Positions 36,629-45,665 are shown, counted from the stretch's first letter. The stretch is 64,000 nt of DNA from Flavobacterium phragmitis (GCF_900112575.1 NZ_FOMH01000014.1:62001-126000); one strand, 5' to 3'. The notes: a model not told the origin generated them from the sequence alone. A program made the numbers and translations.

Positions 36629-37876
36629 ATGGCGAAGAAAATAAAAGCAATAAAATGCCCACAATGCGGAAGTAGTCTCCATACTGTATTATCAGTGGAT
36701 AATTATCTATGTAGTAATTGCAATACTGCATATTATTTAGATAATGATGACATTAACATTAATGTAAATCATCAAATTGATAAAGCTGTTTCTAGACCAG
36801 TTAATCCAATCACTATTTTGAAATTGCTAGTTCTGGCTATTGGTTTCGTGATGTTTGTGATTTTTTTATTTGTTGCTTTAAAAAAAAGTGATGCAAAAAG
36901 TTACGATAGTTTTGGCAATTCTGTTTTTAATACACCAGTTATTATTAACAATAAAATCTTCATATTAGAATTTCTTAGCAAGTCATCATTTAATAATAAA
37001 GAAACAAAAGAATTTTATTTTTCTTTTAAAGATATAGATAATGGTAAGGATTTGAAAAGAGAAAGGATAGAGGGATTGGATAAGTTAGATTCTGGAGAAA
37101 TTGAATTAGCTAAGTTTTCAAATAATAAAACTTATATCGTTTTTAACAAGCAAAAATTATATGAAGTTGATGTTAATACTATGAATATGAGAGATATGAC
37201 TGTGAGAATGTTCGAAAAAGATTCATTGTATACTTCAGGAATTGCTGAAATTAGTGCTTATTATGGAAGAACTTACGGAGAAAGCTTCAAAACAATGACT
37301 AATCTAGGGAAAAGTTATTACTATTATCCATTAGTAAAAAGAAGTTTTTCTTCGGACACCATTTATAGGATAGTAAATAGTGAACAATTCAAAAGAGCAA
37401 AGGACAGCGTAGTGTATACAATAAAAGCTGTGTCTGAAAGAAATGATATTCAATATAATCTCTTCAAAATCACATATAGATATAATGGTGGAGGACCTAG
37501 CGACCCAATTACGTCGTTAGGAAGATTTTATAATAAATTTGAAAATAATACTAGTTTAATTAGTTACAAGAATCTTACACCAAATCGACTATACACAAAT
37601 GCGTACCTAGCTTATTTTGATGCCAGACATTTATTAGTCATAAGCACCGCTACAGCTTCTAAACAGTCACAATTATTACTTCAACGAATAGATACAGAAA
37701 CAGGGAAACTAATTTGGACAGTTCCAATCAAACCTGAAAATGATCGGTATAGTTATTTTTTTGACCACAATACTTATGCTGATAAGAAGTTTGTTCTCAA
37801 ACTAGATAATAATTACTATGCAGTAGTGGATGAAGATGGCAAAAATTTAAAATATCTTACGGTTTCAAATTTGTAA
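36629..37876 (+). CDS. Zinc-ribbon membrane protein, unknown function
   Basis: 415 residues. An N-terminal zinc ribbon has C10-x2-C13 and C28-x2-C31 (CPQCGSSL...LCSNCN). One membrane helix follows (about 62-85, LKLLVLAIGFVMFVIFLFVAL), then about 320 residues with repeated beta-strand segments (KTYIVFNKQKLYEVD, LLLQRIDTETGKLIW) that suggest a beta-propeller-like domain. If the ribbon is cytoplasmic, the large domain is periplasmic. No named family beyond the ribbon. It opens a three-gene cluster with an SPFH protein. Confidence 0.8.
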   Translation: MAKKIKAIKCPQCGSSLHTVLSVDNYLCSNCNTAYYLDNDDININVNHQIDKAVSRPVNPITILKLLVLAIGFVMFVIFLFVALKKSDAKSYDSFGNSVFNTPVIINNKIFILEFLSKSSFNNKETKEFYFSFKDIDNGKDLKRERIEGLDKLDSGEIELAKFSNNKTYIVFNKQKLYEVDVNTMNMRDMTVRMFEKDSLYTSGIAEISAYYGRTYGESFKTMTNLGKSYYYYPLVKRSFSSDTIYRIVNSEQFKRAKDSVVYTIKAVSERNDIQYNLFKITYRYNGGGPSDPITSLGRFYNKFENNTSLISYKNLTPNRLYTNAYLAYFDARHLLVISTATASKQSQLLLQRIDTETGKLIWTVPIKPENDRYSYFFDHNTYADKKFVLKLDNNYYAVVDEDGKNLKYLTVSNL

Positions 37877-37922
37877 TTTATCCGTGTATGTTAATAATAA
37901 AAAAGTTTATAAAAAGAAAAAT

Positions 37923-38927
37923 ATGGGACTTCCTAATTTATTCAGAAAACAATTAAGTTCAGTTATAGAATGGCAAAATCAAAGCCCTGATCTTTTATTT
38001 TATAAATATGAATCTGCAACTGATGAAATAAAAAATGCTAGTAAGTTAATCGTATCACCAGGTCAGGGGTGTATTGTAGTTTATCAAGGTAAAATTGAAG
38101 ATGTCTTAACAACTGAAGGAGTTTATCTTTTAGAAACTGATAACCATCCATTTATTACTACTTTTTTAAATCTCCGACAGAATTTTGAAAGTGAGTATAA
38201 AATGCATCTGTATTATTTTAGAACAGCAGAATTAGTTGGGCAAAGATGGGGTACAGCAAATCCTATAAAATATGTAGACGAATTCTATAATTTTCCTGTA
38301 TCACTGGGAGCACATGGTAATTACTCTATACAACTTAAAGATGTTTATAAAATATTTGCAAACCTGGTAGGATCAAAACATAGCTACACAGCAGATGATA
38401 TGAGGGAACTCATAATTTCACGAATTACCTCGGAATTAGCATCTTATTTAGCTACCTGTAAATATTCATATCGTGAGATAGATTCTCACTTGGGAGACAT
38501 TTCAATAGCATTGAAAGCTAAAGTATCAACTCTAGTAGAAAATATTGGTCTTTTGTTAACAGATTTTCAAATTGAAGCCACATGTTTTGATGAGGAAACA
38601 CAAAATAATATTAATGCTATAACTAAGATGAGTAGAGAGTCTCGAGTTGCTGCAGAAGTAGGAATGGATTATACAGAACTTGAAAAACTTCGCGCATTAC
38701 GAGATGCAGCAAAAAATGAAGGAGGTCTGGCTGGTGCAGGACTCCAAATAGGTGCTGGTATGGAATTGGGAAAATCACTTTTTTCTGAGAAGGAAAAAAT
38801 AACAACTATTAACGATCAAGATGATACAGTAATGCAACTAAAAAGACTTAAGTTGTTATTAGATGAAAAAATCCTGACTCAAGAAGAATTTGACAAAAAG
38901 AAAACGGATATATTAAATAAGCTTTAA
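37923..38927 (+). CDS. SPFH-domain protein with C-terminal SHOCT motif (YdjI-like)
   Basis: 334 residues from the ATG at 37923 (MGLPNLFRKQLSSVIEW); an upstream GTG would add 13 Lys-rich residues. The N-terminal half resembles the YdjI/virion-core-like branch of SPFH (LIVSPGQGCIVVYQGKIEDV, LTTEGVYLLETDN). A Gly/Ala segment (GGLAGAGLQIGAGMELG) leads to a C-terminal SHOCT helix pair (LKRLKLLLDEKILTQEEFDKKK). Such proteins scaffold membrane patches and often carry or accompany zinc ribbons; here the ribbon is in the gene 46 bp upstream. Confidence 0.87.
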   Translation: MGLPNLFRKQLSSVIEWQNQSPDLLFYKYESATDEIKNASKLIVSPGQGCIVVYQGKIEDVLTTEGVYLLETDNHPFITTFLNLRQNFESEYKMHLYYFRTAELVGQRWGTANPIKYVDEFYNFPVSLGAHGNYSIQLKDVYKIFANLVGSKHSYTADDMRELIISRITSELASYLATCKYSYREIDSHLGDISIALKAKVSTLVENIGLLLTDFQIEATCFDEETQNNINAITKMSRESRVAAEVGMDYTELEKLRALRDAAKNEGGLAGAGLQIGAGMELGKSLFSEKEKITTINDQDDTVMQLKRLKLLLDEKILTQEEFDKKKTDILNKL

Positions 38928-38996
38928 ATTTTAATAGAGAATATTCTGTTTTTAGTGTATTTATTTTCGTCTTGTTTAATATTACAAAAGCAAATC

Positions 38997-39230
38997 ATGA
39001 AATTATTATTTGGCATAGTTAGCATAGTTATGGTTTTGGCTGTAAGTGCTTTAGTTATATTTAATTTATGGGGATATGAACCAATTTCCTGGAGTATAGT
39101 ATTCAAAGCAATTATAATGTTGATTATTTTCGTAATTACGAGTTTATTGAGTTATTTTCTGTATCTTTTATTTATTAAAAAATATTCTGATAGTAAAAAG
39201 AGTGATAAAAGAGTAAAACCTCTTAATTAG
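38997..39230 (+). CDS. Small two-helix membrane protein
   Basis: 77 residues from the ATG at 38997; an in-frame start at 38955 would add 14 residues with poor fit. Two hydrophobic segments (about 4-23 and 33-58) and a basic tail (KKYSDSKKSDKRVKP). It lies 69 bp after the SPFH gene on the same strand and is probably part of that cluster. No family recognised. Confidence 0.7.
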   Translation: MKLLFGIVSIVMVLAVSALVIFNLWGYEPISWSIVFKAIIMLIIFVITSLLSYFLYLLFIKKYSDSKKSDKRVKPLN

Positions 39231-39293
39231 AAAGTTTTGCGTTTAATTCTAAGTAATTGAGAATATTAATTTTATCTGAAAGATAATATGTTT

Positions 39294-39323
39294 TTTGCAT
39301 CACGAAATCTTTACTTATTTTTG
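39294..39323 (+). promoter_or_regulatory. Promoter of the M1 peptidase gene
   Basis: TTTG at 39294-39297 and TATTTTTG at 39316-39323 with an 18-bp spacer match the Bacteroidota consensus, 83 bp before the start. Confidence 0.6.
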
Positions 39324-39406
39324 CTCTTAAGGATTATTTTGTTTTTGAAGACACATTTAGAGCTGTAAAACACAAAAAAATCTATTTAATTTATATCTTA
39401 AAAAGA

Positions 39407-41062
39407 ATGAAAAGACAATTTGCAAGTATTTTTGCCGCTTTTTTATTAGGTTTTACTACCAATGCCCAAGGACTTTTAAACAAGTCAGAAACGGTTTTTA
39501 CACATCAGGATACTTTACGTGGAAGCATTACAAAAGAAAGAGCCTGGTGGGATTTGAAATACTATCATCTGAATGTAAAAGTAAATCCTTCTGAAAAATC
39601 GATTTCAGGTTCAAATACGGTTCGTTATACTGTTTTAACAGAAAATAACAGAATGCAGATTGACTTGCAACAACCAATGAATATTACGAAGGTAACTCAA
39701 AACGGAAAAGAGTTAAAATTTGACAGAGATGGAAATGCGTTTTTCATTACTTTAAATGAAAAACAAAAAGTTGGTGATACTAAGGAGATTGTAGTTTATT
39801 ATGAAGGAAAACCGAAAGAAGCTGTAAGAGCACCTTGGGATGGAGGATTTTCATGGAAAAAAGATAAAAATGGAAAAGATTTTATCGCTACATCTTGTCA
39901 GGGTTTAGGCGCTAGTGTTTGGTGGCCTTGCAAGGATCATATGTATGATGAAGTAGAAAACATGCTAATTAGTGTAAATGTCCCAGGTGATTTAACAGAG
40001 GTTTCTAACGGAAGACTGAAGAGCGTTAAAAAAGAAAAAGACGGAACTAAAACTTTTAACTGGTATGTTTCGAATCCAATTAATAATTACGGTGTAAACA
40101 TCAATATTGGTGATTATGTGAATTTCTCTGAAGTATTTAAAGGAGAAAAAGGCAATTTGGATTGTAATTATTATGTATTGAGAGATAATTTAGCTTTAGC
40201 TAAAGAACATTTCAAAGATGCTCCGAAAATGCTGAAAGCTTTTGAAAATTGGTTTGGGCCATATCCGTTTTACGAAGACAGCTATAAATTGGTTGAAGTG
40301 CCTTATTTAGGAATGGAACACCAAAGTTCTGTGACTTACGGAAATCAATACAAACAAGGTTATTTAGGAAAAGATTTAAGCGGAACCGGCTGGGGATTGA
40401 AATTTGATTTTATCATTATTCATGAGTCTGGTCACGAATGGTTTGCTAACAATATCACGTATAAAGATATCGCCGATATGTGGATTCATGAAAGTTTTAC
40501 TAATTATTCTGAAAGTCTTTTTCTGGAATATTATTATGGAAAAGAAGCTGGAGCTGAATATGTTATTGGATGCAGACAAAATATAGAAAATGACAAGCCA
40601 ATTATTGGACATTATGATGTAAATAATGAAGGCTCTGGAGATATGTATCCAAAAGGAGCCAATATGTTGCATACAATGCGTCAGATAATCAATGATGATG
40701 CAAAATGGAAATCTATTTTAAGAGGTTTGAATAAAACTTTTTACCATCAAACCGTTACTTCAAAACAGATTCAGGATTATATCAATGAACAATCAGGAAT
40801 TAACTTTAACAGAGTTTATGCTCAGTATTTAACCACTACGCAAATTCCGGTTTTGGAATATATGTTTAAAAATGGAACTTTAGGTTACCACTGGACAAAT
40901 TGCGTTTCTAAGTTTGATATGCCTGTAAAAGTTAAAATTAACGGAGTTGAAACTGTACTGAAACCAACTACAGAATGGCAGTCTGTCAAAACGGATAATG
41001 AAGACAGAAAACTGGAAGTAGATAAAAACTTCTATGTAACGACTTCTAATATAATCGAATAA
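39407..41062 (+). CDS. M1-family zinc metallopeptidase (aminopeptidase N-like), secreted
   Basis: 551 residues with a signal peptide (QFASIFAAFLLGFTTNAQ). The N-terminal beta domain precedes the thermolysin-like domain: zinc ligands H339 and H343 with E340 in HESGHEWFANN and E362 in WIHESFTNYSES; GMEHQS at 302-307 replaces the common GAMEN exopeptidase motif. It lacks the large helical C-terminal domain of full aminopeptidase N, as is usual for short bacterial M1 enzymes. It probably removes N-terminal residues from peptides outside the cytoplasm. Monocistronic. Confidence 0.92.
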   Translation: MKRQFASIFAAFLLGFTTNAQGLLNKSETVFTHQDTLRGSITKERAWWDLKYYHLNVKVNPSEKSISGSNTVRYTVLTENNRMQIDLQQPMNITKVTQNGKELKFDRDGNAFFITLNEKQKVGDTKEIVVYYEGKPKEAVRAPWDGGFSWKKDKNGKDFIATSCQGLGASVWWPCKDHMYDEVENMLISVNVPGDLTEVSNGRLKSVKKEKDGTKTFNWYVSNPINNYGVNINIGDYVNFSEVFKGEKGNLDCNYYVLRDNLALAKEHFKDAPKMLKAFENWFGPYPFYEDSYKLVEVPYLGMEHQSSVTYGNQYKQGYLGKDLSGTGWGLKFDFIIIHESGHEWFANNITYKDIADMWIHESFTNYSESLFLEYYYGKEAGAEYVIGCRQNIENDKPIIGHYDVNNEGSGDMYPKGANMLHTMRQIINDDAKWKSILRGLNKTFYHQTVTSKQIQDYINEQSGINFNRVYAQYLTTTQIPVLEYMFKNGTLGYHWTNCVSKFDMPVKVKINGVETVLKPTTEWQSVKTDNEDRKLEVDKNFYVTTSNIIE

Positions 41063-41088
41063 AAAATTCGATAAATTTCAATTTTTTT

Positions 41089-41126
41089 AAATCCCAAATT
41101 CCAATTGTTGGAGTTTGGGATTTTTT
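41089..41126 (+). terminator. Terminator after the M1 peptidase gene
   Basis: A long stem AAATCCCAAA / TTTGGGATTT with an inner TCCAA / TTGGA pair and a T-run, 27 bp after the stop. Part of the stem resembles the AAATTCCAA repeat family. Confidence 0.8.
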
Positions 41127-41140
41127 ACGTCTTTTTGGAT

Positions 41141-41172
41141 AAATCCGACAGGTTTTAAGACCTGTCGGGTTT
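41141..41172. repeat. Palindrome of the GACAGGT/ACCTGTC family
   Basis: AAATCCGACAGGT pairs with ACCTGTCGGGTTT (one G-U) around a 6-nt loop. Related to the elements at the hisD end. Confidence 0.75.
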
Positions 41173-41191
41173 GTTGCTTTTAAGGGCAGTT

Positions 41192-41295
41192 TGTCATTTC
41201 GACTGAAAGGAGAAATCACACTAGTGTTTCCACAAAGATAATCGCCAATCTTTGTAGAGTTTCGAGTGTGATTTCTCCTTTCAGTCGAAATGACA
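41192..41295. repeat. Long palindromic extragenic element (GTCATTTCGAC family), copy 2
   Basis: Perfect 30-bp arms (41192-41221 with 41266-41295), beginning TGTCATTTCGACTGAAAGG, enclose a 44-nt centre that has its own CAAAGAT / ATCTTTG pair. It shares the outer arms, AATCACAC block and CCAATCTTTG centre with the copy at 34994. Confidence 0.9.
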
Positions 41296-41334
41296 AAAAA
41301 AGGCTGAAAGCTACTGTTTTCAGCCTTTTTTATT
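41296..41334. terminator. Bidirectional terminator before the helical unknown gene
   Basis: AAAAAAGGCTGAAA pairs with TTTCAGCCTTTTTT around a short loop. It can end transcription of the - strand gene at 41368 and of readthrough from the left. Confidence 0.85.
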
Positions 41335-41367
41335 GGAATTTGGAATTTAAAAATTTGGAATTTGAAT

Positions 41368-42912
41368 CTATCGATTGTTCAACTTCGCTTTTTCCTTAAT
41401 AATATCAGCGATTTTCCTGTTTTCTATTTTACTTTCCAACCACGAAATAATATCTAAGTATAAGAAAGCTCTTTTTTCGTAAGTATTCTTTTCAAGTTCA
41501 ACAAAACGAGCATGCATTTTTTTGAATTCGTTCTTAATATCAGCGGGATAAAAGTTATTTAAGTTTCTCAGGAATTTGATGATTTCTTTTTGAACTTCAT
41601 GTAAATCATTCATTTTCAATAAGAACTTATAGGTGCTTTTCAGATGATTTTCTAAATAATAATCTTTTCCAAGTTCATAATGTGCAATTAAAGATAATAG
41701 TCTCGCAAAACACATTAAATCTTCACGCATTGTTAAATTCTTGTTATTGATGATTTTATCTAAATAATTGATGCATTCATTGTATTTTTCGTTTCCGAAA
41801 TAGATAGAAGCAAATTTATAGAAGAATAACATTTCGTGGTGTTCATCTAGATGTTCACTGTGTATTTTTAGTTTTTCTAAAATTTCAGGAATTAAATATT
41901 CACTTTCTTCAAAAGTACCTGCTAAAATGTGAAGATTTAACTTATTGTTATAAACGTAAAGGAACGATAAAGATGCAATATTATCATTTACTGGAAATTT
42001 TGGATCTGCGATAGTTTCTTCTAAAAGATTAAGGTATTTCTTGAAATTCGATTTATACTTTAGCATATAAAGCGATTCCAGAAAATAGTGATTCCCTTTT
42101 AAGAAAAAGACAGGATTTAAATAAATCATGTTTGGATTATCGTAGAAAAGCTGTACCCATTTATAAGCATATTTGTAACTCGCTAAAAAGTCCTGAACTA
42201 AAAAGCTTCGCCACAAATTAGCATTGTAAAACCAGTACTTTTCACGGAATCCAAATTTACTTTCGTCTAATTTTGAAATATGTCTATTAAAATAATCGTC
42301 TATATATTTATATTCCTGATCGTTTTTTACATATCCGGTTTTCAGCATTATTCCGTATAACTGAAGAGATAAATTGGAAAGCTTGCTTGAAATAGTGTTA
42401 CGATAATTTAATTCTTTCGCCTGAATAACCAATTCATCGGCACGACCTTGAATACTTCGGGTAATATATTGGGATTCGATTAATTTTTCAAACTCAACAA
42501 TTTCATACGCCATATATTTTTCGTCATTTTCAAGCGCTTGCTGTTTTGTTTTGTCTAATATTTTTAAACTCTGTTTGTATAATCCTTTATTATAAAGAAT
42601 AACAGCAAAATCCATTTGCTCACGAAGCTGATAACGAATATTCTGACTAGGAATGTTTAGTCTTATACTAACCAAGATTTGCTTGTATAAGTATGATTTT
42701 AAGTTAGATAACTGTACTTTTTGGATAACTCCGCTCTTCAGAATAAGTTTTTCATCGTAAACTTCAGATTTATCCAAAATATTGAATAGTTCGATGAATT
42801 TTGTATTTGAACTCGTCTCTAATCGGCTTGCAAAAATTTTAAACTGCCTTTTTTCTGATTTTGAAAGTGATTTGATTAAAACAAATAAGAAATCTTTTTG
42901 ATGGTTAGCCAT
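41368..42912 (-). CDS. Large helical protein of unknown function
   Basis: 514 residues, no signal peptide or membrane helix, almost entirely helical by eye, with repeated A/Y/L-rich helix pairs (NKGLYKQSLKILDKTKQQAL, FGNEKYNECINYLDKI) resembling TPR-type repeats. The N-terminal block KSLSKSEKRQFKIFASRL is distinctive and may be a conserved family signature. No enzyme motif. It is divergent from leuA with 149 bp between them. Confidence 0.82.
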   Translation of the reverse strand: MANHQKDFLFVLIKSLSKSEKRQFKIFASRLETSSNTKFIELFNILDKSEVYDEKLILKSGVIQKVQLSNLKSYLYKQILVSIRLNIPSQNIRYQLREQMDFAVILYNKGLYKQSLKILDKTKQQALENDEKYMAYEIVEFEKLIESQYITRSIQGRADELVIQAKELNYRNTISSKLSNLSLQLYGIMLKTGYVKNDQEYKYIDDYFNRHISKLDESKFGFREKYWFYNANLWRSFLVQDFLASYKYAYKWVQLFYDNPNMIYLNPVFFLKGNHYFLESLYMLKYKSNFKKYLNLLEETIADPKFPVNDNIASLSFLYVYNNKLNLHILAGTFEESEYLIPEILEKLKIHSEHLDEHHEMLFFYKFASIYFGNEKYNECINYLDKIINNKNLTMREDLMCFARLLSLIAHYELGKDYYLENHLKSTYKFLLKMNDLHEVQKEIIKFLRNLNNFYPADIKNEFKKMHARFVELEKNTYEKRAFLYLDIISWLESKIENRKIADIIKEKAKLNNR

Positions 42913-43001
42913 TGTAAAAAATAATAATGTAACTTATTGATAATAAAGTATTTAATAAGGTATAAATCGTTTTATGAACAGTATAATTTCATTAAAATGA
43001 A

Positions 43002-43032
43002 TTTCGTACTGCGATAGTACAATATATATTTG
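43002..43032 (+). promoter_or_regulatory. Promoter of leuA
   Basis: TATATTTG at 43025-43032 fits the -7 element. TTTC at 43002-43005 is a near match to TTTG with a 19-bp spacer. It lies 30 bp before the start. Confidence 0.55.
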
Positions 43033-43061
43033 TTATCAAGATGTGAAATTACATTAAATTA

Positions 43062-44243
43062 ATGAATATGAATAGAGAGAAAGTTCAAATTTTTGACACC
43101 ACTTTGCGAGATGGTGAACAGGTTCCAGGATGCAAGTTAGATACTAAGCAAAAATTAGTTATCGCAGAACGACTAGACAAAATGGGAGTTGACATTATCG
43201 AAGCAGGTTTCCCTGTGTCAAGTCCGGGCGATTTTTTATCGGTCTCTGAGATTTGCAAAATTGTAGAAAATGCAACCGTCTGCGGACTAACAAGAGCCGT
43301 AAAAAACGATATTGATGTTGCTGCAGCTGCCTTAAAGCATGCTAAGAAACCTAGAATCCATACTGGAATCGGAACTTCGGAATCTCATATACTCCACAAA
43401 TTGCAAACTACTCCGGAAGATATTATTGCAAGAGCAAAATACGCTGTATCCCACGCTAAATCTTATGTAGAAGATGTAGAATTCTACGCAGAAGATGCCG
43501 GTAGAACAGATAACGCATTTTTAGCTAAAGTTTGTGAAGAAGTTATTAAATCTGGAGCTACAGTATTAAATATTCCTGATACTACAGGATATTGTCTTCC
43601 AGAAGAATATGGTGCAAAAATTAAATACTTAAAAGAAAACGTAAAAGGAATCGAAAACGTAATCCTTTCATGTCACTGTCATAATGATTTAGGAATGGCA
43701 ACTGCAAACTCTATTGCAGGTGCTATTAATGGAGCCAGACAAATAGAATGTACTATTAATGGTATTGGTGAAAGAGCTGGAAATACTGCACTTGAAGAAG
43801 TAGTAATGATTTTCAAACAACACCCTTACTTAAATTTAGATACAAACATCAATACTAGAGAATTAAACGAAATGAGCCGTTTAGTTTCTGAAAGTATGGG
43901 AATGATTGTACAACCAAATAAAGCGATTGTTGGAGCAAACGCTTTTGCACACAGTTCTGGAATTCACCAAGATGGTGTAATCAAAAACAGAGCAACCTAC
44001 GAGATCATGGATCCGTTAGATGTTGGTGTGAATGAATCTTCAATCATTTTGACAGCTAGAAGCGGAAGAGCAGCTTTGGCTTATCGTGCTAAAAAAGTAG
44101 GTTACGAATTGACAAAAACACAATTGGATATCGTTTACATCGAATTCTTGAAATTCGCTGACATTAAAAAAGAAGTTGTAGATGCAGATATTCATCAAAT
44201 TATCGAAGCTTCAAAAATAGAAGGAGATTTAATAAGAAACTAA
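43062..44243 (+). CDS. leuA: 2-isopropylmalate synthase, short form
   Basis: Condenses acetyl-CoA with 2-oxoisovalerate in the first step of leucine synthesis. 393 residues: DRE-TIM catalytic domain with FDTTLRDGEQVPGC at the start, metal site LSCHCHNDLGMATANS, GERAGNTALEE and AHSSGIHQDG. Classical LeuA has about 510-520 residues; the C-terminal LeuA dimer domain that binds leucine is missing, so feedback inhibition by leucine would be absent or different. A related citramalate or homocitrate synthase is possible, but leuB 63 bp downstream favours leuA. The start could be 43062 or 43068. Confidence 0.88.
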   Translation: MNMNREKVQIFDTTLRDGEQVPGCKLDTKQKLVIAERLDKMGVDIIEAGFPVSSPGDFLSVSEICKIVENATVCGLTRAVKNDIDVAAAALKHAKKPRIHTGIGTSESHILHKLQTTPEDIIARAKYAVSHAKSYVEDVEFYAEDAGRTDNAFLAKVCEEVIKSGATVLNIPDTTGYCLPEEYGAKIKYLKENVKGIENVILSCHCHNDLGMATANSIAGAINGARQIECTINGIGERAGNTALEEVVMIFKQHPYLNLDTNINTRELNEMSRLVSESMGMIVQPNKAIVGANAFAHSSGIHQDGVIKNRATYEIMDPLDVGVNESSIILTARSGRAALAYRAKKVGYELTKTQLDIVYIEFLKFADIKKEVVDADIHQIIEASKIEGDLIRN

Positions 44244-44306
44244 AATAGTATAAAAATAAGAGTTTAAGGAACAATAAGGATTTAAAGACATAAAGAGCGA
44301 GAGATT

Positions 44307-45425
44307 ATGAATTTAAAAATTGCAGTTTTACCAGGAGATGGAATTGGACCTGAAGTAATATTACAGGCTAAAAAAGCTTTGTACGCCATTGGCGAAGTGT
44401 ATAATCATGAATTTGTTTTTGAAGAAGCGCTGATGGGAGCGGTTGCTATCGATAAAACGGGAAGTCCTTTGCCAGAGCAGACTTTGAATCTGTGTCTAAA
44501 TACAGATGCGGTTCTGCTTGGTGCTATTGGAGATCCTAAGTACGATAATAACCCAAACGCAAAAGTTCGTCCAGAGCAAGGATTGCTGAAACTGCGAAAA
44601 GAATTAGGATTATTTGCTAATATTCGTCCAATAAAACCTTATAAAGCCTTAATTGAATCTTCTCCTTTAAAAAGAGAAATTATTGAAGGAGCTGATTTTA
44701 CCATTTTTAGAGAATTAACTGGTGGAGCTTATTTTGGAACTAAAACACTTAATGAAGAAGGAACACATGCTTCAGATTTATGTGAATATTCAGAAGAAGA
44801 AATTACAAGAATTGCACATTTAGCTTTTAAATCGGCGCAAAAACGACGCAAAAAGCTAACAATGGTAGACAAAGCAAATGTTTTGGAAACTTCAAGATTG
44901 TGGAGAAAAGTAGTTCAGAAAGTGGGCGAAGAGTATTCAGATGTTAAACTTGATTTCTTGTTTGTGGATAATGCTGCAATGCAGTTAATCTTAAATCCAA
45001 AGCAGTTTGATGTGATTTTGACTGAAAACTTGTTTGGAGATATTTTATCTGATGAAGCTAGTGTAATTACAGGTTCAATTGGCTTATTGCCATCAGTATC
45101 TTTAGGAGAAAAAAATGCTTTGTTTGAGCCAATTCATGGATCATATCCGCAGGCAAAAGGAAAAAACATTGCCAATCCGATTGCTTCGATTTTGGCAGCA
45201 GCGCTTTTGTTAGAGCATTTTGGATTAACTAAAGAAGCTAATGTTGTCTATAAAGCAGTAGAAAAAGCAATTGAATACAAAGTGGTTACAGTTGATTTGA
45301 AACCAGACTCTAAATTCGGTACAAACGAAGTAGGAGAATTTGTTTCTAATTTTATTTTCAGTAAAGACGATTTGCTGTATTTTAATAATGATAATGTTAG
45401 TATTGGACAATCCACAATTGTTTAA
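44307..45425 (+). CDS. leuB: 3-isopropylmalate dehydrogenase
   Basis: NAD-dependent oxidative decarboxylase of leucine synthesis. 372 residues with the LeuB pattern: LPGDGIGPEV at the N-terminus, LRKELGLFANIRP, RELTGGAYFG, DKANVLETSRLWR and DNAAMQLILNPKQFDVI with LFGDILSDEASVITGSIGLLPS. It directly follows leuA. The isomerase genes leuC and leuD, often adjacent, are absent here. Confidence 0.96.
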   Translation: MNLKIAVLPGDGIGPEVILQAKKALYAIGEVYNHEFVFEEALMGAVAIDKTGSPLPEQTLNLCLNTDAVLLGAIGDPKYDNNPNAKVRPEQGLLKLRKELGLFANIRPIKPYKALIESSPLKREIIEGADFTIFRELTGGAYFGTKTLNEEGTHASDLCEYSEEEITRIAHLAFKSAQKRRKKLTMVDKANVLETSRLWRKVVQKVGEEYSDVKLDFLFVDNAAMQLILNPKQFDVILTENLFGDILSDEASVITGSIGLLPSVSLGEKNALFEPIHGSYPQAKGKNIANPIASILAAALLLEHFGLTKEANVVYKAVEKAIEYKVVTVDLKPDSKFGTNEVGEFVSNFIFSKDDLLYFNNDNVSIGQSTIV

Positions 45426-45507
45426 TGTTTTCTGTTAAAAAGTGAAGATAATCACAAGAAGTGTTTGAAATGTTGAGATTTTATTTTTTTTGTTCCTCAA
45501 GTTTATT

Positions 45508-45515
45508 TACTTTTG
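45508..45515 (+). promoter_or_regulatory. -7 promoter element before the ilv leader
   Basis: TACTTTTG fits TAnnTTTG and lies 22 bp before the leader ATG. A TTTG at 45489-45492 has only a 15-bp spacer, shorter than usual. Confidence 0.5.
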
Positions 45516-45536
45516 TAACGCTAAAAAAATAAAACG

Positions 45537-45611
45537 ATGCAAATCTCAATTATTATCATTTCTGTCGTGGTTGTCAATGTGATTCACACATCTGCATCAG
45601 GAATGTTATAA
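45537..45611 (+). CDS. ilv operon leader peptide (24 aa)
   Basis: ATG to TAA encodes a peptide beginning MQISIIIISVVVVNVI, with six Ile and five Val codons and only one Leu at its end. A terminator hairpin follows at 45635 and ilvD at 45695. This is the layout of ilv attenuation; the codon content says it senses isoleucine and valine rather than leucine. It lies after leuB, so it would tune ilvD-B-N-C apart from leuAB. Confidence 0.85.
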   Translation: MQISIIIISVVVVNVIHTSASGML

Positions 45612-45643
45612 ATATAATTGAAAAACTATATTACAAACCTTCC
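45600..45643 (+). promoter_or_regulatory. Candidate antiterminator pairing in the ilv leader
   Basis: GGAATGTT (45600-45607, the last codons of the leader) can form seven of eight pairs with AACCTTCC (45636-45643), the 5' arm of the terminator. The placement is like that in the his leader but the match is weaker. Found by eye, without energy calculation. Confidence 0.4.
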
Positions 45644-45665
45644 AAATACTGGAAGGTTTTTTTTT
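45635..45665 (+). terminator. Attenuator terminator before ilvD
   Basis: AAACCTTCCA pairs with TGGAAGGTTT around a short loop and is followed by a T-run, 23 bases after the leader stop and 30 bases before ilvD. Confidence 0.88.

Noticed and set aside
36629..39230. Prophage or mobile origin for the SPFH cluster (virion-core-like similarity)
   Set aside because: No integrase, structural phage genes, tRNA or direct repeats flank it; the virion name is historical for the family.
42974..43000. Eight-codon frame upstream of leuA as a leucine leader peptide
   Set aside because: It has one Leu codon only, lies before the predicted promoter's -7 element, and no terminator hairpin follows.
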